64,000 bases of DNA from Pseudomonas sp. H9 (lineage in GTDB: Bacteria; Pseudomonadota; Gammaproteobacteria; Pseudomonadales; Pseudomonadaceae), in the NCBI RefSeq assembly GCF_004353925.1, contig NZ_SMOK01000008.1:104362-168361 (forward strand). The letters run 5' to 3'. A program made the translations under genes and the position numbers. This document shows, one piece after another, positions 8,825 to 17,844 of this stretch. The notes under the pieces were generated by a model. The model made no database searches. It saw only the letters and a list, made by a program, of their open reading frames with translations, and was not told where the DNA came from. How positions within the stretch are numbered: position 1 is the stretch's first letter; every line of letters begins with the position of its first letter.

Positions 8825-9835
8825 ATGCCCCTAGAATCCGCTGAAACCCCTGTAAACCCAAGGTCTGAACCGTCTCGCCGCTTCTCCGTTGCGCCGATGA
8901 TGGACTGGACAGACCGTCATTGCCGCTTCTTCCTGCGCCTGCTATCGAGCAACGCCCTGCTCTACACCGAAATGGTTACCACGGGCGCCTTGCTGCATGG
9001 TGATGCCGAACGCTTCCTGCGTCATGACGAAGCCGAGCATCCCTTGGCTTTGCAATTGGGTGGCAGTGTGCCGGCCGATCTGGCCGCTTGTGCGAAGCTG
9101 GCACAGGACGCGGGCTACGATGAGGTGAACCTCAACGTCGGCTGTCCAAGCGACCGGGTGCAAAACAACATGATCGGCGCATGCCTGATGGCGCATCCAG
9201 CGTTGGTAAGTGATTGCGTCAAAGCCATGCAGGATGCGGTGCAGATCCCGGTGACGGTCAAGCACCGCATTGGTATCAATGGCCGTGACAGCTACGCCGA
9301 ATTGTGCGATTTCGTCGGGCAAGTGCGTGATGCCGGGTGCCGCAGTTTTACCGTGCATGCTCGCATTGCCATTCTTGAAGGCCTGTCTCCGAAGGAAAAC
9401 CGCGAAATCCCACCGCTGCGCTATGACGTGGCCGCACAATTGAAAGCGGACTTCCCCGACCTGGAAATCATCCTCAACGGCGGCATCAAGACCCTGGACG
9501 AATGTCAGGCGCACTTGCAAACGTTCGACGGGGTGATGCTCGGACGCGAGGCGTACCACAATCCATACCTGCTGGCCGAAGTCGACCAACAGTTGTTCGC
9601 CAGCCCGGCGCCAGTGATCAGTCGCAGTGAAGCGCTAGCCAAACTACGCCCTTACATCGCCAGGCACCTGGCCAGCGGCGGCGCCATGCACCATGTAACC
9701 CGGCATATTCTGGGCCTCGGCCAAGGCTTCCCGGGGGCACGCAAGTTCCGCCAGTTGCTCTCGGTAGACATCCATAAGAGCAAAGATCCACTGGCCCTGC
9801 TCGACCAGGCCGGCGAGTTGCTGCAAGGTCGCTGA
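8825..9835 (+). CDS. dusA: tRNA-dihydrouridine(20/20a) synthase DusA
   Basis: A 336-residue FMN TIM-barrel enzyme that reduces uridine 20/20a in the tRNA D-loop with NADPH. SVAPMMDWTDRHCRFF (about 20-35) is the Dus amino-terminal signature. LNVGCPSDRVQNNMIGACLM (about 100-120) carries the catalytic cysteine in the GACLM segment, and VKHRIGI and ILNGGI bind flavin. Length is standard for DusA. ATG 8825; no close operon partner, tal starts 123 bp later. Confidence 0.96.
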   Translation: MPLESAETPVNPRSEPSRRFSVAPMMDWTDRHCRFFLRLLSSNALLYTEMVTTGALLHGDAERFLRHDEAEHPLALQLGGSVPADLAACAKLAQDAGYDEVNLNVGCPSDRVQNNMIGACLMAHPALVSDCVKAMQDAVQIPVTVKHRIGINGRDSYAELCDFVGQVRDAGCRSFTVHARIAILEGLSPKENREIPPLRYDVAAQLKADFPDLEIILNGGIKTLDECQAHLQTFDGVMLGREAYHNPYLLAEVDQQLFASPAPVISRSEALAKLRPYIARHLASGGAMHHVTRHILGLGQGFPGARKFRQLLSVDIHKSKDPLALLDQAGELLQGR

Positions 9836-9958
9836 CGCCGGAACCTGTGCGCCGTTGGACACTCGAAGGCTTATCCCTTCGCCCGCATGCCAGCCAGCCC
9901 TTGAGCGGCTGGCAGCGCTCGGGTAATGTCGATCCATTGCACAGGACAGAGCACGCCC

Positions 9959-10885
9959 ATGACCTCCAAGCTGGAACAACTCAAGCAGTTCACCACTGTG
10001 GTTGCCGACACTGGTGATATCGATGCCATCAGCCGCCTGAAACCGGTCGATGCCACTACCAACCCCTCCCTGCTGCTCAAGGCGGCTGCCATGCCCGGTT
10101 ACGCCGAGCTGCTCAAGCAGTCGATCGAGCGCAGCAAAGGTGATGTCGGCCTGGCGTGCGACGCATTTGCCGTGGCAGTGGGCGCTGGCATTCTCAAGGT
10201 GATTCCGGGACGTATCTCCACCGAGGTGGATGCACGCCTGTCGTTCGACCAGCCAGCGCTGCTGGCCAAGGCCCGCCAACTGATCGAGCTGTACGAGCAG
10301 ACTGGTATCGGTCGTGATCGTGTACTGATCAAGCTGGCTTCGACCTGGGAAGGTATTCGCGCCGCCGAAGTGTTGGAAAAGGAAGGCATCCAGACCAACT
10401 TGACCTTGTTGTTCTCCTTCGCTCAGGCCCAGGCCTGTGCCGATGCCGGTGTGTTCCTGATCTCTCCGTTCGTTGGCCGTATCTATGACTGGTACAAGAA
10501 GGCTAACGGCACAGACTACACCGGCGCCGAAGACCCGGGGGTGCAGTCGGTTACGCGCATCTACAACTACTACAAGAGCAACGGTTTCAACACTGTGGTC
10601 ATGGGTGCGAGCTTCCGCAATATCGGCCAGATCGAACAACTGGCCGGCTGCGACCGCTTGACCATCAGCCCCGAGTTGCTGCAACAGCTGAGCGATGATC
10701 AGGGCGAACTGCCGCGCATTCTCAAGCCTGGCAACCCAGGGGAACCTCGTCAGCAACTGAGCGAAGCGCAGTTCCGCTGGGCATCCAATGAAGATGCCAT
10801 GGCCACCGAGAAGCTGGCTGAAGGTATTCGCCAGTTCGCCCGCGACCAGGAAAAACTTGAGGCCTTGTTGGCGGCAAAAGCTTGA
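9959..10885 (+). CDS. tal: Transaldolase
   Basis: A 308-residue class I aldolase of the non-oxidative pentose phosphate pathway that transfers a dihydroxyacetone unit. Motifs: [11 protein letters not shown] (about residues 33-43) and the Schiff-base lysine in [16 protein letters not shown] (about 126-141). ATG 9959 gives [10 protein letters not shown]; the eleven residues upstream in frame are not part of the family. In PAO1 tal is also next to the rssC/rssB pair, as I recall; here a PhoD-like gene lies between. Confidence 0.97.
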   Translation: MTSKLEQLKQFTTVVADTGDIDAISRLKPVDATTNPSLLLKAAAMPGYAELLKQSIERSKGDVGLACDAFAVAVGAGILKVIPGRISTEVDARLSFDQPALLAKARQLIELYEQTGIGRDRVLIKLASTWEGIRAAEVLEKEGIQTNLTLLFSFAQAQACADAGVFLISPFVGRIYDWYKKANGTDYTGAEDPGVQSVTRIYNYYKSNGFNTVVMGASFRNIGQIEQLAGCDRLTISPELLQQLSDDQGELPRILKPGNPGEPRQQLSEAQFRWASNEDAMATEKLAEGIRQFARDQEKLEALLAAKA

Positions 10886-10940
10886 TACAAAGCGAGATTT
10901 GCCAGTTCGCTGAAGAATGCTGAGTATCCTTTGCTTTTTT

Positions 10941-10996
10941 CGCGGGGCAAGCCCGCTCCTACCGGTGATGCTGGTGGGGGCAGGCTTGCCCCGCGA
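10941..10996. repeat. REP pair (inverted), copy 2
   Basis: Left arm CGCGGGGCAAGCCCGCTCCT from 10941, right arm GGCAGGCTTGCCCCGCGAT ending near 10996, between tal and the PhoD-like gene. The right arm is slightly degenerate (GGGGGCAGG instead of GGGAGCGGG). Confidence 0.85.
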
Positions 10997-11025
10997 TGCG
11001 TTCGATTGTGCTTTCCGAGATGCTG

Positions 11026-12933
11026 ATGCCTGACTCTTCCACATTGCCTGCTGTATTGGCCGGCCCTGTGCTGCGCCGCCTCGAACCCACCCGCCTGGTG
11101 TTCTGGCTAGTGGGCTCACAAGCGCTGCAACCGACCTTGTCACTGAGCTGCACAGGCATCAACCCAACGGTTGATTGCCAGGTCGTCGCCATCGGCCAGC
11201 AGGCCTTCGTTCACCTGATCGACATTCACCTCGACAGCCCGCTACCCAGCGACGTGCAGATCGACTATGACCTGCTCCTGCCCACCGCCGAGGGCCCGCA
11301 AGGTATCGGCCACTGGGCCCCGCACCTGCTCTACAACGGCGCTCGTCAGCCCAGCTTCGTGCTGCATTCACGCATTGAGCAACTGCTGCATGGTTCGTGC
11401 CGCAAGCCCCACCATCCCGCCGCCGACGGCTTGCTGTGTGCCGACCGCCTGTTGATGGCATGCCCTGAGCCCAGCGCTCGCCCTGCCCTGCTGCTGATGA
11501 GCGGCGATCAGGTGTACGCCGACGATGTCGCCGGGCCAATGCTACGGGCGATACATGCGCTGATCGAACGCCTGGGGCTGTTTGACGAGACGCTGCAAGG
11601 TGCGCTGGTCGATGACAGTGCCGCGCTGTACCGACACCCTGCCAGCTACTACCACCGTGCCGACCTGTTGCCGGCACTGGAAAGCAATGAAACCTTGCGT
11701 GAACGCTTCTTTGGCGGTGCGCGCAAGCCGATCTTCACCAGCAGCAATGCCGACAATCACCTGGTGACTTTCGCCGAGGTAATGGCCATGTACCTGCTGG
11801 TCTGGTCACCGGTACCCTGGACGCTGATCGAACCGCACATGCCGTCTGGGCTTACACCCAAGCGCCAAGACCGCTACCGCCAGGAACAACAGCTGATCCA
11901 GGTGTTCGTCAGTGGCCTGGGCGGTGTCGCCCGGGTATTGGCACACCTTCCCAGCCTGATGATCTTCGATGACCACGACATCACCGATGACTGGAATCTG
12001 TCGGCGCAGTGGGAAGAGACCGCCTACGGCCACCCATTTTCCAAGCGCATCATTGGTAACGCCCTGTTGGCTTACCTACTGTGCCAAGGCTGGGGCAATG
12101 ATCCCGACAGCTGCCGGGAGCTGGTGCACAAATGCCAGGAATTGAGCCACAGTGCCGCGACCGACCACCACCTGGACGCGCCCCTGCAAGACGCGCTGAT
12201 CGATGAAGTGCTGCGCTTTCAAGGCTGGCAATTCGTCCTGCCCAGCAACCCGCCACTGTTGGTGCTCGACACCCGCACCCGCCGTTGGCGCAGCGAGAGC
12301 AACTTCAGCAAACCCTCGGGCCTGCTCGACTGGGAAGCCTTGAGCGAGCTACAGCAGGCCCTGCTCGATCACCCTTCGGCAATTATCGTGTCGCCTGCAC
12401 CGATCTTCGGCGTCAAGCTGATCGAAACGGTACAACGGGTGTTCAGTTGGCTGGGCTACCCCTTGCTGGTCGACGCTGAGAACTGGATGGCCCATCAAGG
12501 CGCAGCGCAGGTGATCCTGAACATCTTCCGTCACTCACGCACGCCTGGGCACTACGTGATTCTCTCTGGCGATGTGCACTACTCATTCGTCTACGAAGTG
12601 CTGATCCGTCATCGCCAACGCAGCCCGCACCTCTGGCAAATCACCAGCAGCGGTATCAAGAACGAATTCCCGCGACGCCTGCTGGACACCTTCGACCGCC
12701 TCAATCGCTGGCTTTACGCGCCACGCTCCCCCCTCAACTGGTTCACTAAACGCCGCAAGATGGAGGTGATTCCGCGCACGCCCAGCCACAGCAAAGCCGG
12801 CGAGCGCCTATGGAACAGCGCAGGCCTTGGCCAGGTGTTTTTCAATGAGCAAGGGCAACCGCAACGCATCTTCCAGCTCAACGCCGATGGCGCCGTGCCA
12901 ACCGAGTTTGCGGCCAAGGTATCGGAGCAATAA
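11026..12933 (+). CDS. PhoD-like metallophosphatase family protein
   Basis: A 635-residue protein with PhoD-type metal-binding blocks: LLMSGDQVYADD (about residue 160), the ADNHLVTF segment (about 240), MIFDDHDITDDWN (about 315) and a late LSGDVHYSFVYE (about 515). PhoD enzymes are Ca/Fe phosphodi- or monoesterases, usually exported by Tat, but no signal peptide is seen here, so a cytoplasmic location is likely and the true substrate uncertain. ATG 11026 is preferred (GAG seven bases upstream); in-frame ATGs at 10996 and 11020 lie against the REP arm or lack spacing. Convergent with rssC. Confidence 0.82.
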   Translation: MPDSSTLPAVLAGPVLRRLEPTRLVFWLVGSQALQPTLSLSCTGINPTVDCQVVAIGQQAFVHLIDIHLDSPLPSDVQIDYDLLLPTAEGPQGIGHWAPHLLYNGARQPSFVLHSRIEQLLHGSCRKPHHPAADGLLCADRLLMACPEPSARPALLLMSGDQVYADDVAGPMLRAIHALIERLGLFDETLQGALVDDSAALYRHPASYYHRADLLPALESNETLRERFFGGARKPIFTSSNADNHLVTFAEVMAMYLLVWSPVPWTLIEPHMPSGLTPKRQDRYRQEQQLIQVFVSGLGGVARVLAHLPSLMIFDDHDITDDWNLSAQWEETAYGHPFSKRIIGNALLAYLLCQGWGNDPDSCRELVHKCQELSHSAATDHHLDAPLQDALIDEVLRFQGWQFVLPSNPPLLVLDTRTRRWRSESNFSKPSGLLDWEALSELQQALLDHPSAIIVSPAPIFGVKLIETVQRVFSWLGYPLLVDAENWMAHQGAAQVILNIFRHSRTPGHYVILSGDVHYSFVYEVLIRHRQRSPHLWQITSSGIKNEFPRRLLDTFDRLNRWLYAPRSPLNWFTKRRKMEVIPRTPSHSKAGERLWNSAGLGQVFFNEQGQPQRIFQLNADGAVPTEFAAKVSEQ

Positions 12934-12965
12934 CAGCAGGCGCCTTGCAGCGCCTGAGTGGCAGG

Positions 12966-13448
12966 TCAGGTGCGCTCGAGCGCGTTGACCAGGTCGTGGA
13001 AGGCTTCGCGGTTGGAGTCGTTCAGGCCCATGAGAATCTTGTGCGCCTCCAGCACCTTGGAGCGCACCACATCTTCGTTCTGGTCCTGGGAAGGCAGATC
13101 GGTCAGGCACTCCGGGCATGGAATCGGCCGATCAACGATGTTGAACACCTGATCGAAGCCCATCGACTGCAGCAGCCGGGAGATGTCCGGGTTGGTGGTG
13201 ACCACCGTCGGCAACAGGCCGACCTTCTGGCGCGACAGGATCGAGAGCTTGGCCAGCAAGCCCAGGGTGGTGCTGTCGATGCTTTCGGTTTCAGTCAGAT
13301 CAATGACGATCGCCGAGAAATTCAGCGCCGTGAAGATCTTTTCGATAGTCGCATCCAACGCCGAACACAAGGTCAGGCGCACTTCGCCGACAAACTTCAG
13401 AACGAACGTGCCGCTCTGCTCAGCGAACTGGATTCTTCCGGTACTCAT
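12966..13448 (-). CDS. rssC: STAS-domain anti-anti-sigma factor RssC
   Basis: A 160-residue protein with a STAS domain over about residues 1-105. The phospho-acceptor serine region is ETESIDSTTLGLLA (about 54-67), where unphosphorylated Ser permits partner binding. A 50-residue tail contains the paired cysteines CPEC. It follows rssB with a 4-bp ATGA overlap, so the phosphatase and its substrate are translationally coupled. In Pseudomonas this pair is part of a partner-switch affecting the general stress response/RpoS; HsbA is the paralogous alternative, but the tal/mlaA neighbourhood favours RssC. Confidence 0.82.
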   Translation of the reverse strand: MSTGRIQFAEQSGTFVLKFVGEVRLTLCSALDATIEKIFTALNFSAIVIDLTETESIDSTTLGLLAKLSILSRQKVGLLPTVVTTNPDISRLLQSMGFDQVFNIVDRPIPCPECLTDLPSQDQNEDVVRSKVLEAHKILMGLNDSNREAFHDLVNALERT

Positions 13449-14629
13449 GAAAGGTTCCTGCTCAACACCAATAGGGCGATATCATCCGGCATCTCCCCAA
13501 GCGTAGCCAATCCGAATCGTTGGCGCAGCCCATCCAGGCTACCACCCGCAGCCTTGACGATTTCAGGCAAGGCCGCCTCTTTATCTTTGAGCGTTTCCCC
13601 AGGCAAAAGGTCCAGAATGCCATCGGAGAGTAAGGTCAGGCTGAATTGCGGCGGCAACTCCAGGATATGGTCCTGGTAGGTGGCCTCTTCAAATAGCCCG
13701 ACTGGCAATCCGCGACCTTCCAGGTAACGGCTCTGGCCTGGGGTATACAGCACTGGCAACGGCAAGTGGCCACCAATGCTGTAGGTCATCAGCCCGGTGT
13801 CTTCGTCGATCACACCACCGACCATGGTCACATGCTTGCCCAGCTTGCAGTTGATCAGGCCACGGTTGATGTGCCCGAGCACTTCCGACGGTTTGAAATC
13901 GCGCAACCTGGAGTTGCGCTTGAATTCAAACAGCAAGCGGGTAGTCATGAACTTCAACAGTACGGTGACGAACGCCGAAGAGGCGCCGTGACCGGAAACA
14001 TCTGCCAGGTAGAACGCAATGCGTCGCTCATCGACCCGGAAATAATCGGCAAAGTCGCCCGACAAGTACAACGACGGAATGATCTGGTGCTCGAACGACA
14101 GCTCATCCGCCACCCAAGGGCTTTCTGGCAGCATGTTCATCTGCACCTGGCGCCCGGCGGTCTGATCTTCCTGCAGCAGGTGCAGGCTGGCTTCCAGTTC
14201 GCGGTTGGCGGTTTCGAGCTTTTCGCGGTAACGCTGGTTTTCCAGCACCAGGCGCGCGCGGTCCAGTGCGCGGCGTACCGAATGCTCCAGCACCGCGAGG
14301 TCTTCCAGGGGCTTGATCAGGTAATCCGCAGCGCCCAGACGCAACGCTTCTACCGCATCGTTCATCACTCCGGCACCGGACACAACAATCACCGGCAGTT
14401 CAGGCGCGCGCTCGGTCACCTGCCGAATCAGCTCAAGACCGCCCATTTGCGGCATGCGCAGATCGCAGATCACTAGATCAGGCTGTTCCTGTTCGAAGAC
14501 CTGCAGGCCCTGCTGGCCATTACCTGCTTGCAGGACACTGAAACCACTGTCTTCAAGGTAGGCGGCAAGACTTGCACGGACGACGTCGTCGTCATCGATT
14601 ATCAGCAGCGTCGCACTGGTTTTCTGCAT
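13445..14629 (-). CDS. rssB: Response regulator with SpoIIE/PP2C phosphatase domain, RssB
   Basis: A 394-residue protein: receiver domain at about 1-120 (acidic patch DDDD at 12-15, phospho-acceptor D56 in VICDLRMP, conserved K in YLIKPLED), a coiled linker at about 130-180, then a PP2C-type SpoIIE phosphatase from about 190 (SLYLSGDFADYF, FYLADVSGHGASSAF, TLLSDGILDL). It should dephosphorylate the adjacent STAS protein when its receiver is phosphorylated. No histidine kinase is nearby. ATG 14629 is chosen because it puts the receiver at the usual distance; upstream residues are unsupported. Confidence 0.88.
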   Translation of the reverse strand: MQKTSATLLIIDDDDVVRASLAAYLEDSGFSVLQAGNGQQGLQVFEQEQPDLVICDLRMPQMGGLELIRQVTERAPELPVIVVSGAGVMNDAVEALRLGAADYLIKPLEDLAVLEHSVRRALDRARLVLENQRYREKLETANRELEASLHLLQEDQTAGRQVQMNMLPESPWVADELSFEHQIIPSLYLSGDFADYFRVDERRIAFYLADVSGHGASSAFVTVLLKFMTTRLLFEFKRNSRLRDFKPSEVLGHINRGLINCKLGKHVTMVGGVIDEDTGLMTYSIGGHLPLPVLYTPGQSRYLEGRGLPVGLFEEATYQDHILELPPQFSLTLLSDGILDLLPGETLKDKEAALPEIVKAAGGSLDGLRQRFGLATLGEMPDDIALLVLSRNLS

Positions 14630-15071
14630 GTGGGCAAACGGCGCCAGAATTAGGTTGGCGTAGGTGGCTCGACAAGGCATGAGCACACGTACTGGATTTT
14701 CTTCTAGCCACTCTTATTAGAGTTGTAGGACAGGTCAGGCTGTCCGGCAACTAGCAGAGGTGCCCTGTAAGGCGCAGACGGTACTCCCATCCGCTGGGGG
14801 TTTCAAGGGTGGGCCGATGCTCGCGGCTGCACTTTAGCTCGGTAAATCACCAGGAGTTATTAGAGTGCTGTTTTCGGTTACTAGCGGGCATATTACTTCA
14901 GCGCTACAAATGCAATTAATTAGTATTTACAGGCTGTCAGCACGGCGACCACGGGACCGGCCCAAAGTAAGCAAAGCCGCTGGTTCCTTTTGCCAAGATG
15001 TATAGACCCGACAATCCGTGAGGCACCATAAAAAAGGCGACCCGGAGGTCGCCTTGATTTTCGCGCAATGA
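14630..15071. other. Intergenic region with stem-loops between rssB and mlaA
   Basis: 442 bases without a credible reading frame. Hairpins visible: GGACAG/CTGTCC (14728-14745) and a GU-containing stem CCCATCC/GGGTGGG (about 14787-14815). TTATTAGAGT occurs twice, at 14714-14723 and 14857-14866. It holds the rssB leader and promoter and the mlaA terminator; a small RNA is possible but unproven. Confidence 0.45.
15028..15055 (-). terminator. Rho-independent terminator after mlaA
   Basis: Stem AAGGCGACC/GGTCGCCTT (15034-15042, 15047-15055), loop CGGA; on the minus strand it is followed by a T run (A tract 15028-15035 on plus). It lies 17 bases past the mlaA stop. Confidence 0.85.
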
Positions 15072-15779
15072 TCAGAAGTCGTCTTTGACTTCGCCGTCCT
15101 TGACCTTGAACTCGCGGTTCTGCAGGTAGGCGTTGCGGATGAACACGTACTTGTCGCCGCTGATCAGCTTCTCAGCCGACAACAGGCTTGCACGGGTATC
15201 GACGACATCCACGGCAAGGGCGCTGTTGCGGGTCGGTACGTGATCAATGTAGCGGTACGGTTCGGTGTAGGTGTCTGGGTATTTACCGAAGGCATCACGC
15301 ACGGTGCTTGGGCCGAGCAACGGCAGCATCACGTAAGGACCGCTGCTGACACCCCAGTAGCCGAGGGTCTGGCCGAAATCTTCATCGTTACGTTGCAGGC
15401 CCATTTTGGTGCCCACATCGAAAAAGCCTGCCAGACCGAAGGTGGTGTTGAGGATCAGGCGCGCGGTGTCGACACCGGCAGCATGCGGCTTGAGCTGGAG
15501 GATGTTGTTGGCCAGGTTGGTGACGTCCCCGATGTTGAGGAACATGTTGTGAATGCCATCTTCCAGGAACTGCGGGGTGACTGCCTGGTAACCCTTGGCC
15601 AGCGGCTTGAGCGCGTAGGTGTCAACAGTATCGTTGAAGGTGAAGATCGGCCGGTTGACGCTCTCCCATGGATCTTCCTCGGTTGCCGCATAGGCTGCAC
15701 CCAACGGTGCCAGCAGCAGGCTGGCACAGACACAGGCCTGGGTCATCCGATTGATCACGCCTGTACCGATCCTACGCAT
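15072..15779 (-). CDS. mlaA: MlaA/VacJ outer-membrane phospholipid-removal protein
   Basis: A 235-residue protein of the Mla lipid-asymmetry pathway, which removes misplaced phospholipids from the outer leaflet with an OmpC-type porin and passes them to MlaC. Family motifs: EEDPWESVNRPIFTFND (about residues 34-50), LNTTFGLAGFFDVGTKMG and EDFGQTLGYWGVSSGPYV. Residues 1-31 form a signal peptide ending GAAYA, but no lipobox cysteine follows, unlike the E. coli lipoprotein, so it is predicted soluble periplasmic or held by its own hydrophobic regions. Monocistronic with its own terminator. Confidence 0.93.
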   Translation of the reverse strand: MRRIGTGVINRMTQACVCASLLLAPLGAAYAATEEDPWESVNRPIFTFNDTVDTYALKPLAKGYQAVTPQFLEDGIHNMFLNIGDVTNLANNILQLKPHAAGVDTARLILNTTFGLAGFFDVGTKMGLQRNDEDFGQTLGYWGVSSGPYVMLPLLGPSTVRDAFGKYPDTYTEPYRYIDHVPTRNSALAVDVVDTRASLLSAEKLISGDKYVFIRNAYLQNREFKVKDGEVKDDF

Positions 15780-15974
15780 AGAGTTACTCCTCGACAGTCA
15801 CTGCGCCAGGTACTAAGCACCCGGCGGCAAAAAGGAAACAAGTATAAAGGGTCTTCCGCTGATAAACAGCCTGACACAAATGAGGTCACGATTTTGTGAA
15901 CAACTGTGTTTGCCACCGTCACCAAGGTGTAACAGCCCGAGTGTAGCCTGCAGGCTATTTTCAGGGACGTTGCC

Positions 15975-16520
15975 ATGCCTGACTCTCCCGCAATCACCGC
16001 TTTGCTGTTCGGCCTGCGCGGCTGCCTGGTTGAAGCTGCCAGCAGTCAGCCCCCACAACCTGCGCCCGGAGCGCTACAAACCCTAGACTGGCTGAATCGG
16101 CTACAAGTGCCCTGTGCCTGGGTAGACGAATTGAGTAGCAGCGACGCTGAACACCTGGCCAGCCCATTGCCGACCTGGCTGAAAGCGCAACACTGCGCGC
16201 AAGCGCCCTGGCCGGCACCCGACGCCTGCTGGCAAGCATTGATGACCCTCAAAACGCATACCCTCGAAGGCTGTGTGCTGATCAGCAGTGAGCCGCGCCT
16301 GCTGCAATCGGGGCTCAACGCCGGGCTGTGGACCATCGGCCTTGCCCGTTACGGTTTGCATGCTGCCAGCCTCTCACAGCAGCACCAGGAACGCCTGCGT
16401 GCCAAGGCAACCCTGCAACTGTTCGCCCTGGGCGTACACTCGGTGATTGATCATTTCGATGCGCTGGACGACTGCCTGACTGATATCGGCCAACGTCGCC
16501 TGAAGGGCGAAAAACCCTGA
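15975..16520 (+). CDS. HAD-superfamily protein lacking catalytic residues (PhnX-related)
   Basis: A 181-residue protein. Its start, TALLFGLRGCLVE, aligns with the phosphonatase-type HAD motif I (FDWAGTxVD), but the nucleophilic Asp is Gly. Motif IV, VDDTxPGIxEGLNAGMWTVG in phosphonoacetaldehyde hydrolase, appears here as ISSEPRLLQSGLNAGLWTIG, so the metal-binding Asp pair is also lost, while the flanking fold residues are well kept. It is also shorter than PhnX (about 275). I read it as a non-enzymatic HAD relative conserved next to DUF4404 and queF. ATG 15975 with CAGGGA upstream. Confidence 0.65.
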   Translation: MPDSPAITALLFGLRGCLVEAASSQPPQPAPGALQTLDWLNRLQVPCAWVDELSSSDAEHLASPLPTWLKAQHCAQAPWPAPDACWQALMTLKTHTLEGCVLISSEPRLLQSGLNAGLWTIGLARYGLHAASLSQQHQERLRAKATLQLFALGVHSVIDHFDALDDCLTDIGQRRLKGEKP

Positions 16521-16582
16521 CACAGGGCCGTTGATCAGGGTCATGCAAAGCAGCAGACAGTGGATTACTCTAGTAGGCAGGT

Positions 16583-16612
16583 ATGGACCTTTCACCCGCT
16601 TTCAAGGTCCAT
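16583..16612. repeat. Perfect 9-bp inverted repeat upstream of DUF4404 gene
   Basis: ATGGACCTT (16583-16591) and AAGGTCCAT (16604-16612) with a 12-base spacer, 31 bases before the DUF4404 start. It could be an operator or a leader hairpin; it lacks a T tract. Confidence 0.5.
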
Positions 16613-16642
16613 GACTATGCCTATTGATAGAGGGAGATACCC

Positions 16643-16906
16643 ATGCCTGCCCGCGAACTGCAAGAGCAACTCAACGCCCTGCGCGAGCAACTGGAGCAAA
16701 ATCCGCCGCTCTCGCTGGAAGAGCGCGAACACTTGCAAGAATTGATGCAGCAGATCGAAGCCGAGATCAAACTCGAGGCCGTAACCCCAGACAACAACCT
16801 GGTTGACGGCGTCAACCTGGCCGTGGAGCGCTTTGAAGTCGACCATCCGGGCCTCACCGCGACCCTGCGCAATATTGTCCAAAGCCTGCAAAGCATGGGC
16901 ATCTGA
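16643..16906 (+). CDS. DUF4404 family protein
   Basis: An 87-residue acidic protein, predicted largely helical: residues 1-46 form a heptad-like helix (ELQEQLNALREQLEQN, then EEREHLQELMQQIEAEI), followed by NNLVDGVNLAVERFEVDHPG and a final helix. This matches DUF4404, a small Pseudomonas-conserved family of unknown function. ATG 16643 has GAGGGAGA upstream. It may be co-transcribed with the HAD-like gene 122 bp upstream; convergent with queF. Confidence 0.85.
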   Translation: MPARELQEQLNALREQLEQNPPLSLEEREHLQELMQQIEAEIKLEAVTPDNNLVDGVNLAVERFEVDHPGLTATLRNIVQSLQSMGI

Positions 16907-16912
16907 AAAACC

Positions 16913-16934
16913 ATCGCGGGGCACGCCCCGCGAT
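16913..16934. terminator. Bidirectional hairpin between DUF4404 and queF
   Basis: Ten-base perfect stem ATCGCGGGGC/GCCCCGCGAT with an AC loop. It resembles a collapsed REP core and probably ends both convergent transcripts, though neither side has a long T tract. Confidence 0.55.
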
Positions 16935-16945
16935 TATCACCCTCG

Positions 16946-17776
16946 TTACTGGCGAACCAGGCGCAGGTTCGGCAGGGTCACCACGTCGGTACTGCGATAC
17001 GGGTTGATGTCCAACCCACCACGGCGCACGTACCGGGCATACACCGTCAAGAACTCCGGGTTGAGCAGGCGCTTGAGGTCAAGGTAGATGCGCTCCACAC
17101 ACTGCTCATGGAAATCGGCGTGCTGGCGGAAGCTGATCAGGTAGGTCAGCAGGCTGCTGTGGTCAAGCGCCGCACCCCGATAATGCACCGTAACGCTGCC
17201 CCAGTCCGGCTGACCGGTCACCGGACAGTTGGATTTGAGCAGGTGGCTGTGCAGTTGCTCTTCAACGATGCGACTGCTGTCACAGCGCAGCAATTCCGGT
17301 TGCGGTTGCTCGTAGTTGCTGATGCTGACGTCCAGGTCATCAATGCATACGCCCGGCAAGGCAACGACGCCCTGCCCTTCGACTTCGGCCAAGCTACGAA
17401 TCTGCACAGCCACCGGCTTGCCGGCAGCGTCCGAAAGGTCTTTGACCAGGCATGCGTGCACAGCAGCAGCGGACTCGAACACGGTCTGGTTCAGTGAGTT
17501 CAGGTACAGCTTGAACGACTTGGACTCAATGATATTCGGCGAGTCGGCGGGAATGGCGAATTCGCCGATGGCCACCACCGGTTTGCCTGATGGCAGCAAC
17601 CAGGACAGTTCGAAGCAATTCCAGAAGTCGACGCCCTGCCAAGGCAGCGTCTGGGCGCTGACACCCAGCTCTGCCCATTTGGCAGCACGCGGGATCGGGA
17701 ACAGCAGTGAAGGGGTGTACGTGGCGATGTATTCGCTGGACTTGCCCAGCGGGGAATGTTCGGCGGCGGGATGCAT
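16946..17776 (-). CDS. queF: NADPH-dependent 7-cyano-7-deazaguanine reductase QueF
   Basis: A 276-residue bimodular QueF reducing preQ0 to preQ1 in queuosine synthesis. The QueF motif [11 protein letters not shown] is at 84-94. The catalytic pair is Cys184 ([11 protein letters not shown]), which forms the thioimide with the nitrile, and Asp191. The duplicated T-fold length matches the E. coli type rather than the short Bacillus form. ATG 17776; likely monocistronic. Confidence 0.97.
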   Translation of the reverse strand: MHPAAEHSPLGKSSEYIATYTPSLLFPIPRAAKWAELGVSAQTLPWQGVDFWNCFELSWLLPSGKPVVAIGEFAIPADSPNIIESKSFKLYLNSLNQTVFESAAAVHACLVKDLSDAAGKPVAVQIRSLAEVEGQGVVALPGVCIDDLDVSISNYEQPQPELLRCDSSRIVEEQLHSHLLKSNCPVTGQPDWGSVTVHYRGAALDHSSLLTYLISFRQHADFHEQCVERIYLDLKRLLNPEFLTVYARYVRRGGLDINPYRSTDVVTLPNLRLVRQ

Positions 17777-17844
17777 GGCTCAAACCTGAAGGACGAAATG
17801 CGCCTAGTTTATCGGGTTTGCGCCATGCATTGGGGAATCGCCTG

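Noticed and set aside
12966..14629. HsbA/HsbR identity for the STAS/phosphatase pair
   Set aside because: The phosphatase lacks the additional kinase-like domain and flagellar neighbours expected for HsbR; the tal and mlaA context favours RssC/RssB.
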